DNA of 32,281 nt from contig PAQV01000070.1 of the NCBI GenBank assembly GCA_002709405.1, forward strand, positions 1 to 32,281. The letters run 5' to 3'. Source of the DNA: Paracoccaceae bacterium. GTDB taxonomy: Bacteria; Pseudomonadota; Alphaproteobacteria; Rhodobacterales; Rhodobacteraceae. The number at the start of each line of letters is the position of its first letter. Positions within the stretch are counted from its first letter, which is position 1. Both the position numbers and the translations under genes were made by a program. Positions 23,044 to 29,785 of the stretch are shown piece by piece. Under the pieces are notes generated by a model. That model ran no database searches, was not told the DNA's origin, and worked only from the letters and a program-made list of their open reading frames with translations.

Positions 23044-23411
23044 CGCCGCGCGCCTCCGCTGGCCAGTGGCGCATCCGGCTTGATCCACAGCGCGATGTCG
23101 CGGGCCAGGGCGGCCACGATCAGGGCGCCGGGCAACAGCAGGCTGAACCCTTCGAGCGGCGGGATCAGGTCATAGGCCAGCCCGATCGTCAGCATGGTCG
23201 GGATGGTCGTGCGCAGGGGCGTCGTGCCGCCCCGGGTCTCGGCATATCGGTCGAAAACGGCATAAAGATAGATGACCAGGAAGATCACGCACATCAACGT
23301 GATCAGCCCGTACATGGCAAAGGAATCGGTCTCTCCGGGCGCGGCCCATGACGCGGGGGGCGGGTCCTGGGTGCCGGTGGATGTCGATGTGTCGGTCTCG
23401 GGTGTGGCCAT
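23040..23411 (-). CDS. Small inner-membrane protein coupled to the HlyD gene
   Basis: A 123-residue protein with a polar, Thr/Ser/Pro-rich first 30 residues and two or three hydrophobic helices: MYGLITLMCVIFLVIYLYAVF, TTIPTMLTIGLAYDLIPPL and GFSLLLPGALIVAALA. It has no catalytic motif. It overlaps the HlyD-type gene by ATGA, like the yiaW-yiaV pair of E. coli, although its sequence does not clearly match YiaW. GGAGG precedes the start at 23411. An 8-bp inverted repeat (23424-23431 with 23461-23468) lies in the leader or promoter next to the ribosome binding site. Confidence 0.78.
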   Translation of the reverse strand: MATPETDTSTSTGTQDPPPASWAAPGETDSFAMYGLITLMCVIFLVIYLYAVFDRYAETRGGTTPLRTTIPTMLTIGLAYDLIPPLEGFSLLLPGALIVAALARDIALWIKPDAPLASGGARR

Positions 23412-23828
23412 GTCCGAATCCTCCGGAACCCTTACTGATAGGCAAATCGTGACGGGCCGAGGGTTCCGCGATTTCCGTAACAATGCAATGATTTATCGGG
23501 CGGGGCCGAGCAATCGGGCCGGGTAGGGCGCTTTTGTCGGCAAGGGGCAGCCATGTCGTGCGCACGGGGCCGGGCAAGGCCGCCCGGACGCCCGTTCTGA
23601 CCCGCCGGACCTGGCCCCAAGGCCCCCGCCCGCAATCGTCCGGACCATATGTCAGGGATTAACTCCAAAGCCCCGTCCGCCCATGGCGGCGGATTGTCGC
23701 TTACACGGCTAAGTTGTCAAATGGCGGTGGTTTTTTGCATTTGACCGGGCCATTGTCATCTGGGCTTTGCATGGATGTCCCATGCTGAGTCCCATGTTCA
23801 AAGTTACCTGTTTGGGGGGAAGTCCAAC
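23412..23828. promoter_or_regulatory. Divergent intergenic region between membrane-protein and secreted-protein genes
   Basis: A 417-base gap with no credible gene; the short open frames are Pro/Arg-rich noise. It contains the inverted repeat CGGAACCC (23424-23431) / GGGTTCCG (23461-23468). A small hairpin GCATGG/CCATGC (23769-23774 with 23780-23785) lies upstream of the secreted-protein gene. The stretch 23700-23760 is noticeably AT-richer and probably holds the plus-strand promoter, but no exact -35/-10 pair stands out. Confidence 0.4.
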
Positions 23829-24326
23829 ATGTTGAAGACCACCTTGACCGCCACCGTCACCGCCACTGCCATCCTCGCCCTTGCCGCGCCGCTGGCCCAG
23901 GCCCAGACCGAATGGAAAACGGTCGGAGACTGGATCATCGTCGTCGACGAAGACGCCGGCAACGGCTGCCAGATGCACAAGCAATACGAAGACGGCCTGT
24001 TGCTGGAATTCGGCCTTCTGCCGAAGCGGGACGGCGGCTATTTCGCGGCCTATTCCGAGGACTGGACGTTCATCGAGGAAGGCAAGGAGGCGCCCGTCAG
24101 CTTCCTGTTCGACGGGATCGAGTTCACCGGTGAATCCGAGGGCTATATCTCGGATCCGTGGTATGGGGGCTTCGTGTTCACCAACAACCCCGAGCTGATC
24201 TACGATTTCGCCAAGAAGACCGAAATGACCGTGACCGCCGGGGCGAACGACCCGGTGACGCTTAGCCTCGACGGCACGCTGAAGGGCGTCGAAGAACTGA
24301 TCGCCTGCCAGGCGGCCCAGAACTGA
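23829..24326 (+). CDS. Secreted hypothetical protein
   Basis: A 165-residue protein with a clear Sec signal peptide: MLKTTLTATV, an Ala/Leu core and AQA at 24-26 before QTEW. The mature part is acidic, rich in aromatic residues and beta-prone (DGGYFAAYSEDWTFIEEGKE, GYISDPWYGGFVF). It has one Cys at each end (C47, C160) that could form a disulphide. I do not recognise the family. A GGGGGGAAG ribosome site precedes the start and a strong terminator follows, so it is a single-gene unit and probably well expressed. Confidence 0.8.
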   Translation: MLKTTLTATVTATAILALAAPLAQAQTEWKTVGDWIIVVDEDAGNGCQMHKQYEDGLLLEFGLLPKRDGGYFAAYSEDWTFIEEGKEAPVSFLFDGIEFTGESEGYISDPWYGGFVFTNNPELIYDFAKKTEMTVTAGANDPVTLSLDGTLKGVEELIACQAAQN

Positions 24327-24383
24327 GCCCGGCCCGGATCGGGCCAATCAATCTCTGAGGGGAGAAGGCGGTCTTACCGCTTG

Positions 24384-24410
24384 CGCCGGTCCGAAAGGGC
24401 CGGCGTTTTT
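24384..24410 (+). terminator. Rho-independent terminator after the secreted-protein gene
   Basis: CGCCGGTCC (24384-24392) pairs with GGGCCGGCG (24397-24405), 9 pairs with one G-T, across a stable GAAA tetraloop, followed by TTTTT (24406-24410). A small GCGGT/ACCGC hairpin (24368-24380) stands just before it. Confidence 0.9.
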
Positions 24411-24525
24411 CGTGGGCGGTCCGCTGTCGGGGGGAGTGGCCGGTCCGGTTTATGCGGTTTGCGGAATTATCAGGCACCGGACGAGGGTGCGGACCTGGGC
24501 GCGGGGACCCTGTCGGATTTTCGGA

Positions 24526-24543
24526 TTTTACCAATTGATAAAA
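24526..24543. promoter_or_regulatory. Candidate RutR operator upstream of preT
   Basis: TTTTACCAATTGATAAAA is an 18-bp dyad with one mismatched pair, in an AT-rich patch 64 bases before the preT ATG. Aligned centre to centre with the perfect site at 28367-28384 it agrees at 14 of 18 bases, including the ACCA and TTG cores. It is therefore probably a weaker site for the same regulator. Confidence 0.55.
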
Positions 24544-24607
24544 TTTCAGGATGTGCCAGTCTGGTCTGCATTCAAGGGATCAAGGCCTAGCAATCAGGGA
24601 GACCGCC

Positions 24608-25942
24608 ATGGCCATGCGCAACCGCGCCCCGGGGATCGTGCCCGGGCGCCTGTCCGACGACGATCTCGCCGTCAATTTCGGCGACCTGCACCCGGCTTAT
24701 GCCGCGCACGAGGCCTCTGTTGCGGCGGATCGCTGTTACTTCTGCCATGACGCGCCCTGCGTGACGGCCTGCCCGACGGGCATCGACATTCCGCTGTTCA
24801 TCCGCGAGATCCAGACCGGCGTGCCCGAGGCCGCGGCCCGGACCATTTTCGACCAGAACATCTTGGGCGGCATGTGCGCCCGGGTCTGCCCGACGGAAAC
24901 GCTGTGCGAAGAGGCCTGCGTGCGCCAGGCGGCCGAGGGCAAGCCGGTCGAGATCGGGCGCCTGCAGCGCTATGCCACCGACACGCTGATGCGCACGGGC
25001 ACCCATCCGTTCACCCGGGCCGCGCCCACGGGCAAGACCGTGGCCGTTGTGGGGGCGGGGCCTGCGGGCCTGGCCTGCGCGCACCGGCTGGCCCTGCTGG
25101 GCCATGATGTCGTCATCCACGAAGCCCGGGCCAAGCCCGGCGGGCTGAACGAATTCGGCATCGCGGCCTACAAGTCCACCGACGGTTTCGCGGCGGCCGA
25201 GGTCGACTGGCTGCTCAAGATCGGCGGTATCCGGATCGAGCCGGGCCAGGCGCTTGGCCAGGGTCTGACACTGGACGGGCTGGTGGCCGGGTTCGACGCG
25301 GTCTTCCTGTCGGTCGGCCTCGCCGGGGTGAATGCCCTGCGGGCCGAGGGAGCAGCCAAGGCGGGGGTGGTCCCGGCGGTCGATTTCATCGCCGGCCTGC
25401 GCCAGGCCCAGGATCTGTCGACCCTGCCCATCGGGCGCGACGTGGTGGTGATCGGGGGCGGCATGACGGCGGTGGACGCGGCGGTGCAGTCGCGCCTGCT
25501 GGGGGCCGAGACGGTCACGATGGCCTACCGGCGGGACCAGGCAGCGATGGGGGCCAGCCAGTTCGAACAGGATCTGGCAGCCTCGAAGGGCGTCCGGCTG
25601 ATGTTCAACGTGACGCCCGTTTCCGTCCACGGAAACGGCTCCGTGGCCGAGGTCGAGCTTGCCTATACCGAAACGCGCGATGGCGCCCTGGTCGAAACCG
25701 GAGAGACGGTTCGGTTGCCCGCGGACCAGGTCTTCGTTGCCATCGGCCAGACGCTGGGCGACCTGCCCGGAGGGCTGGATCTGGACGGGGGCAAGATCGC
25801 GGTGACCGGGGCGGGCCGGACCTCGGTTCCCGGCGTCTGGGCGGGGGGCGATTGCGCCAGCGGCGGAGAGGATCTGACCGTGACCGCCGTGGCCGAGGGC
25901 CGGGACGCGGCGATGGACATCCATTCCATGCTGAGCGCATGA
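24608..25942 (+). CDS. preT: NAD-dependent dihydropyrimidine dehydrogenase, subunit PreT
   Basis: A 444-residue flavoprotein subunit resembling the small subunit of glutamate synthase. The N-terminal cluster domain has Cys at 43, 46, 51 and 55 and at 90, 94, 100 and 104. GAGPAGLA (149-156) is the FAD-binding loop and VVIGGGMTAVDAA (around 285) binds NAD(P)H. PSVPGVWAGGD-like SVPGVWAGGDCASGGEDL binds FAD at the C-terminus. With PreA it reduces uracil and thymine to the 5,6-dihydro forms. The adjacent preA gene makes PreT the choice over GltD. AGGGAG precedes ATG 24608. A RutR-like operator lies upstream. Confidence 0.93.
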   Translation: MAMRNRAPGIVPGRLSDDDLAVNFGDLHPAYAAHEASVAADRCYFCHDAPCVTACPTGIDIPLFIREIQTGVPEAAARTIFDQNILGGMCARVCPTETLCEEACVRQAAEGKPVEIGRLQRYATDTLMRTGTHPFTRAAPTGKTVAVVGAGPAGLACAHRLALLGHDVVIHEARAKPGGLNEFGIAAYKSTDGFAAAEVDWLLKIGGIRIEPGQALGQGLTLDGLVAGFDAVFLSVGLAGVNALRAEGAAKAGVVPAVDFIAGLRQAQDLSTLPIGRDVVVIGGGMTAVDAAVQSRLLGAETVTMAYRRDQAAMGASQFEQDLAASKGVRLMFNVTPVSVHGNGSVAEVELAYTETRDGALVETGETVRLPADQVFVAIGQTLGDLPGGLDLDGGKIAVTGAGRTSVPGVWAGGDCASGGEDLTVTAVAEGRDAAMDIHSMLSA

Positions 25943-25958
25943 GGCTGGCCGGGTATGC

Positions 25959-25978
25959 GTATTTGGACAAAGATGAAG
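25959..25978 (+). repeat. Dispersed intergenic motif, copy D (diverged)
   Basis: GTATTTGGACAAAGATGAAG, between preT and preA, matches the core of copies A-C with a few changes and lacks the upstream hairpins. It is followed by CGTTGAATTCTAA (25987-25999), which is almost the same as CGTTGATTTCTAA at 7398-7410, downstream of copy B. The two parts may thus form a composite element. Confidence 0.45.
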
Positions 25979-26010
25979 CGGCAGGTCGTTGAATTCTAAG
26001 AGGTAATGTC

Positions 26011-27315
26011 ATGGCTGACTTGACAAGCGACTTCGTGGGTATTCGCAGCCCGAACCCGTTCTGGCTGGCTTCTGCGCCGCCCACGGACAAGGAATACAAC
26101 GTCCGCCGGGCCTTCGAGGCGGGCTGGGGGGGCGTGGTCTGGAAAACTCTCGGCGCCGAGGGCCCGCCCATCGTCAACGTGAACGGGCCGCGCTATGGCG
26201 TGGTGCACGGGGCAGACCGGCGTGTGCTGGGGCTCAACAACATCGAGCTGATCACCGACCGGCCCCTGGAGGTCAATCTTGAGGAGATCGCGCGGGTCAA
26301 GGCGGATTACCCGGACCGGGCTCTGGTGGTGTCGATCATGGTGCCTTGCGAAGAGGCCGCCTGGAAGGCGATCCTGCCGCGCGTGGCCGAAACCGGGGCC
26401 GATGGGATCGAGTTGAATTTCGGGTGCCCTCACGGGATGAGCGAGCGAGGCATGGGCTCGGCCGTGGGGCAGGTGCCGGAATACATCGAAATGGTGACCC
26501 GCTGGTGCAAGCAGCATTACGACAAGCCGGTGATCGTCAAGCTGACCCCCAACATCACCGACATCCGCTATCCGGCGCGCGCGGCGAAGAACGGCGGCGC
26601 GGACGCGGTGTCGTTGATCAACACGGTGTCGTCGATCACCTCGGTGAACCTGGATACCTTCAGCCCCGAGCCTTCAATCGACGGCAAGGGCAGCCATGGC
26701 GGCTATTGCGGGCCGGCCGTCAAGCCGATTGCCCTGAACATGGTGGCCGAGATCGCGCGGGATCCCGAGATGAAGGGGTTGCCCATTTCGGGCATCGGCG
26801 GCGTGACCACCTGGCGCGATGCGGCGGAGTTCATGGCGCTTGGAGCGGGTAATGTTCAGGTCTGCACGGCGGCCATGACCTATGGGTTCAAGGTGGTGCA
26901 AGAGATGATTGCGGGCCTGTCGGACTGGATGAATCGCAACGGTCACGGGACGGTATCGGACGTGGTGGGCCGGGCCGTGCCGAACGTGACCGATTGGCAA
27001 TATCTGAACCTCAACTACGTGGCGAAGGCAAAGATCGACCAGGAGGCCTGTATCAAGTGTGGGCGGTGCTTTGCTGTCTGCGAGGATACCTCGCACCAGG
27101 CGATTGTCATGGGGCCGGAGCGCGTCTTCGAGGTGGATGATGCGGAATGTGTCGCCTGCAACCTGTGTGTCGATGTCTGCCCGGTGGAGGATTGCATTTC
27201 GATGGTCCAGGTCGCGCCCGGAGAGGTGGATCCACGGACGGGGAAGACGGTGGATGCGGCCTATGGCAACTGGACGATGCATCCCAACAATCCGCTTTCG
27301 AAGGCGGCGGAGTAG
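26011..27315 (+). CDS. preA: NAD-dependent dihydropyrimidine dehydrogenase, subunit PreA
   Basis: A 434-residue subunit. The FMN-binding TIM barrel resembles class I dihydroorotate dehydrogenase and holds the active-site cysteine in ELNFGCPHG (C139). SGIGGVTTWRDAAEF and LGAGNVQVCTA bind the FMN phosphate. A C-terminal ferredoxin domain carries two [4Fe-4S] motifs, C347/C350/C353/C357 and C380/C383/C386/C390. It performs the pyrimidine reduction, with electrons relayed from PreT. The gap to preT is 68 bases and contains motif copy D. AGAGGT precedes the start. Two AT-rich inverted repeats follow the stop. Confidence 0.95.
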   Translation: MADLTSDFVGIRSPNPFWLASAPPTDKEYNVRRAFEAGWGGVVWKTLGAEGPPIVNVNGPRYGVVHGADRRVLGLNNIELITDRPLEVNLEEIARVKADYPDRALVVSIMVPCEEAAWKAILPRVAETGADGIELNFGCPHGMSERGMGSAVGQVPEYIEMVTRWCKQHYDKPVIVKLTPNITDIRYPARAAKNGGADAVSLINTVSSITSVNLDTFSPEPSIDGKGSHGGYCGPAVKPIALNMVAEIARDPEMKGLPISGIGGVTTWRDAAEFMALGAGNVQVCTAAMTYGFKVVQEMIAGLSDWMNRNGHGTVSDVVGRAVPNVTDWQYLNLNYVAKAKIDQEACIKCGRCFAVCEDTSHQAIVMGPERVFEVDDAECVACNLCVDVCPVEDCISMVQVAPGEVDPRTGKTVDAAYGNWTMHPNNPLSKAAE

Positions 27316-27364
27316 ATTTTTCCCCGGAAAAATCTCTGGTCGAGAAAATTCGTCGAATTTTCTC
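27314..27364. terminator. Paired AT-rich inverted repeats, probable bidirectional terminator
   Basis: AGATTTTTCC (27314-27323) pairs with GGAAAAATCT (27326-27335), and GAGAAAATTCG (27342-27352) pairs with CGAATTTTCTC (27354-27364). They fill the gap between the convergent preA gene and the 76-residue minus-strand gene. Each stop codon touches a repeat arm, and T-runs lie on both strands. Confidence 0.75.
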
Positions 27365-27594
27365 TAGAACAACAGGCGGATGGGGCCGTCATGGCAGACC
27401 ACGACAAACTGGTCCGCAGTCTGGATCACGTGATAGCCCCGCCGCCGGATTTCTTCCAGGAAGGTGTCGCGCCCGACCTCTCGGTCCACCCAGATGACCG
27501 AGCGGCGCACCACCGCGCCACGTCGGGCCGCGCGGGTCGAAAACATTTGGTGAATCCAGGGATCCACCCCTTTGCCGTCGTACATCATCTGCAT
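27364..27594 (-). CDS. Small conserved-looking protein of unknown function
   Basis: A 76-residue basic protein, MQMMYDGKG at the start and HVIQTADQFVVVCHDGPIRLLF at the end. It has a pattern of beta-alpha-beta segments (RRSVIWVDREVGRDTFLEEIRRRGYHVI). Third codon positions are strongly G/C, and the stop is followed directly by a terminator-like repeat, so it looks genuine. A start at the third codon pair (MMYDGKG) is equally possible. I cannot assign a function; any link with the pyrimidine genes around it is positional only. Confidence 0.65.
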   Translation of the reverse strand: MQMMYDGKGVDPWIHQMFSTRAARRGAVVRRSVIWVDREVGRDTFLEEIRRRGYHVIQTADQFVVVCHDGPIRLLF

Positions 27595-27630
27595 GGGGCA
27601 CGACGCTAGTCCTGCGTGGTTAAACCCGGG

Positions 27631-28239
27631 TTAAGGGGTCAGCAGGCGCCGGTAGAGGGTTTCCACGAAGTCAGGCGCGGCGGCAAAGGGATCCTCGCCG
27701 GGCAGCACCGCCCGGATCTGCACGTCGAAATCGGCATAATGCTGGGTCAGCGACCAGATCGAGAAGATCAGGTGATGCGGGTGAACGGGGGCAAGCCGGC
27801 CGGCCTCCATCCAGCCCTGGATCAGGGCGGCCTTTTCATCGACAAGCTGCCTGAGGTCCGTCGACAGGATATCGGTGATCCTTGGGGCGCCCTGCATGAT
27901 CTCGTGGGCGAAAAGCCGGCTTTCGCGGGGGTAGGCCTGGCTCATCTCCAGCTTGCGCCGCACGTAGGCCAGGATCTGGTCCAGCGGGTCGCCATCGCTT
28001 TCCAGGGCACGCAGCGGGTCCAGCCAGGTGTCCAGCTGCCCTTCCAGCAGGGTCAGGTAGATGGATTCCTTGGTCGGAAAGTAGTACAGCAGGTTGGGTT
28101 TCGACAGGCCTGCGGCGGACGCGATGTCGTCGACCGTGGCCCCCCGGAACCCGCGGGCCGAGAAGATGTCCAGCGCGGAATCCAGGATCGCCTTTCGGTT
28201 CTTCTTCTGGATGCGGGTCGGGGCGCGGTCCTTGGGCAT
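27631..28239 (-). CDS. rutR: TetR-family regulator of pyrimidine utilisation (RutR)
   Basis: A 202-residue regulator. The helix-turn-helix is in KAILDSALDIFSARGFRGATVDDIASAAGLSKPNLLYYFPTKESIY (16-61), a close match to the RutR/YcdC subgroup. The C-terminal ligand domain has the SRLFAHEIMQGAP and WMEAGRLAPVHPHHLIFSIWSLTQHYADF segments typical of RutR. In E. coli, RutR binds TTGACCANNTGGTCAA and is released by uracil or thymine. Exactly that operator lies at 28367-28384 in front of the divergent amidohydrolase gene, so the regulator, its site and the pathway genes agree. Confidence 0.92.
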   Translation of the reverse strand: MPKDRAPTRIQKKNRKAILDSALDIFSARGFRGATVDDIASAAGLSKPNLLYYFPTKESIYLTLLEGQLDTWLDPLRALESDGDPLDQILAYVRRKLEMSQAYPRESRLFAHEIMQGAPRITDILSTDLRQLVDEKAALIQGWMEAGRLAPVHPHHLIFSIWSLTQHYADFDVQIRAVLPGEDPFAAAPDFVETLYRRLLTP

Positions 28240-28366
28240 CGGTTCGAAACTCCACTCGGGCGCGCGTCCGTGCCCGTTTCTCGATCTGCCGGCCGGGCGC
28301 AGACCGGGGATGACGGGGCTGGGCAGCCGCGGCGCTTGACTGTCCTACCACCCGTGTTAGCGTCGC

Positions 28367-28384
28367 TTTGACCATTTGGTCAAA
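28367..28384. promoter_or_regulatory. RutR operator (perfect palindrome)
   Basis: TTTGACCATTTGGTCAAA has perfect 8-base arms about a TT centre and contains the E. coli RutR consensus TTGACCANNTGGTCAA without a mismatch. It ends 24 bases before the amidohydrolase ATG and 128 bases before rutR, so it can repress the former and possibly both. Confidence 0.92.
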
Positions 28385-28407
28385 CCAATTTCGAGCAGGG
28401 GACGGGA

Positions 28408-29658
28408 ATGGCGGCGCCGGGCGAAAACCTTCGGATCAACTCTCAGCGGCTGTGGGACAGCCTGAATGAAATGGCCCTGGTGGGCCCGGGAATTGCCGGG
28501 GGCAACAACCGCCAGGCCCTGACCGACGAGGATGCCCAGGGCCGCGCGCTGTTCCAATCCTGGTGCGAGGCGGCGGGCATGACCATGGGCCTGGACCAGA
28601 TGGGCAACATGTTTTTCCGGCGCGAGGGCACCGAGCCGGATGCGCTGCCGGTCTACATGGGCAGCCACCTGGATACCCAGCCGACGGGCGGGAAATACGA
28701 TGGCGTGCTGGGCGTGCTGGGGGCGCTGGAAGTGGCCCGGACGCTCAATGACCTGGACATCAAGACGAAACACCCGATCGTGGTGGTCAACTGGACCAAC
28801 GAAGAGGGCACGCGGTTCGCCCCGGCCATGCTGGCCTCGGGGGTGTTCGCGGGGGTGCATACCCAGGACTGGGCCTATGGCCGGGCGGATGCCGAGGGCA
28901 AGACTTTCGGGGCCGAGCTGGAGCGCATCGGCTGGAAGGGCGACGAAGAGGTCGGCGCGCGCAAGATGCATGCCTTGTTCGAGCTTCACATCGAACAGGG
29001 GCCGATCCTGGAAGCCGAGGGCAAGGACATCGGGGTCGTGACCCACGGACAGGGGCTGCGCTGGATCGAGTGCACGGTGACGGGCAAGGAAAGCCACACC
29101 GGGTCCGCGCCCATGCCGATGCGCCGGAACGCAGGCCGTGGCCTGGCCCGGATCACCGAGCTCGTGCACGAGATCGCCATGAAGCACCAGCCCAACGCGG
29201 TGGGGGCGATCGGGCATGTCGACGTCTATCCGAACTCGCGCAACATCATCCCGGGTCGGGTGGTCTTCACGGTGGATTTCCGGTCGCACCTGCCCGAGGT
29301 GATCGCGGCCATGATGGCGGAGTTCGAGCAGAAGGCGCCGGCCTTGTGTGAAGAGATCGGGGTATCGCTGGAGACCGAGATCGTGGGCCAGTTCGACCCG
29401 CCGGCCTTTGACGAGACCTGCGTGGGCGTAGTGCGGGCGGCGGCCGAGCGGCTGGGCTATAGCCACATGGATATCGTGTCGGGGGCGGGCCATGATGCCT
29501 GCTGGGTGAACGACGTGGCGCCGACGGCGATGATCATGTGCCCTTGCGTCGACGGGCTGAGCCATAACGAGGCCGAGGAGATTTCGTCCGAGTGGGCCGC
29601 GGCGGGGACGGATGTGCTGTTCCATGCAGTGGTCGAGACGGCGGGGATCGCGGACTAG
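28408..29658 (+). CDS. N-carbamoyl-beta-alanine amidohydrolase (beta-ureidopropionase, AmaB/HyuC family)
   Basis: A 416-residue M20-type Zn amidohydrolase. Metal-site residues are H87 in GSHLDTQP, D98 in KYDGVLG and E132/E133 in NEEGTRFAP. HIEQGPILE and GKESHTGSAPMPMRR cover the dimer-domain arginine and histidine, and DGLSHNEAE gives the last His. The family hydrolyses N-carbamoyl amino acids. Here the genes for uracil reduction and dihydropyrimidinase make N-carbamoyl-beta-alanine the likely substrate, yielding beta-alanine, CO2 and ammonia. It is controlled by the adjacent RutR box and is followed by dihydropyrimidinase after a 127-base gap holding element copy C. Confidence 0.92.
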   Translation: MAAPGENLRINSQRLWDSLNEMALVGPGIAGGNNRQALTDEDAQGRALFQSWCEAAGMTMGLDQMGNMFFRREGTEPDALPVYMGSHLDTQPTGGKYDGVLGVLGALEVARTLNDLDIKTKHPIVVVNWTNEEGTRFAPAMLASGVFAGVHTQDWAYGRADAEGKTFGAELERIGWKGDEEVGARKMHALFELHIEQGPILEAEGKDIGVVTHGQGLRWIECTVTGKESHTGSAPMPMRRNAGRGLARITELVHEIAMKHQPNAVGAIGHVDVYPNSRNIIPGRVVFTVDFRSHLPEVIAAMMAEFEQKAPALCEEIGVSLETEIVGQFDPPAFDETCVGVVRAAAERLGYSHMDIVSGAGHDACWVNDVAPTAMIMCPCVDGLSHNEAEEISSEWAAAGTDVLFHAVVETAGIAD

Positions 29659-29719
29659 GGGGCTCTGCCCCCGTCCTTCTGCGAAGGACTCCCCCGGGGT
29701 ACTTGGAAAGAGAAAGAAG
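29658..29719 (+). repeat. Double-hairpin plus purine-tail intergenic element, copy C
   Basis: GGGGGC/GCCCCC (29658-29663 with 29667-29672) begins in the stop codon of the amidohydrolase gene. GTCCTTC/GAAGGAC (29673-29679 with 29683-29689, loop TGC) follows at once, then CCCCC and GGTACTTGG with AAAGAGAAAGAAG (29698-29719). The architecture is that of copy B at 7266-7332. It ends 66 bases before the dihydropyrimidinase ATG. Confidence 0.7.
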
Positions 29720-29785
29720 ACGAAAGCGGCGCGCGGGGCGTGGCGCGGTCCAGGCAAGACAGGGTGCGCAAGAGGGAGACAGGGC

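Noticed and set aside
23432-23668. Minus-strand frame upstream of the small membrane protein.
   Set aside because: Arg/Pro/Gly-rich with no domain; it covers the promoter and leader region.
24608-25942. Annotation as glutamate synthase small subunit (GltD).
   Set aside because: The fold is shared, but the adjacent preA, rutR, amidohydrolase and dihydropyrimidinase genes fix it as PreT.
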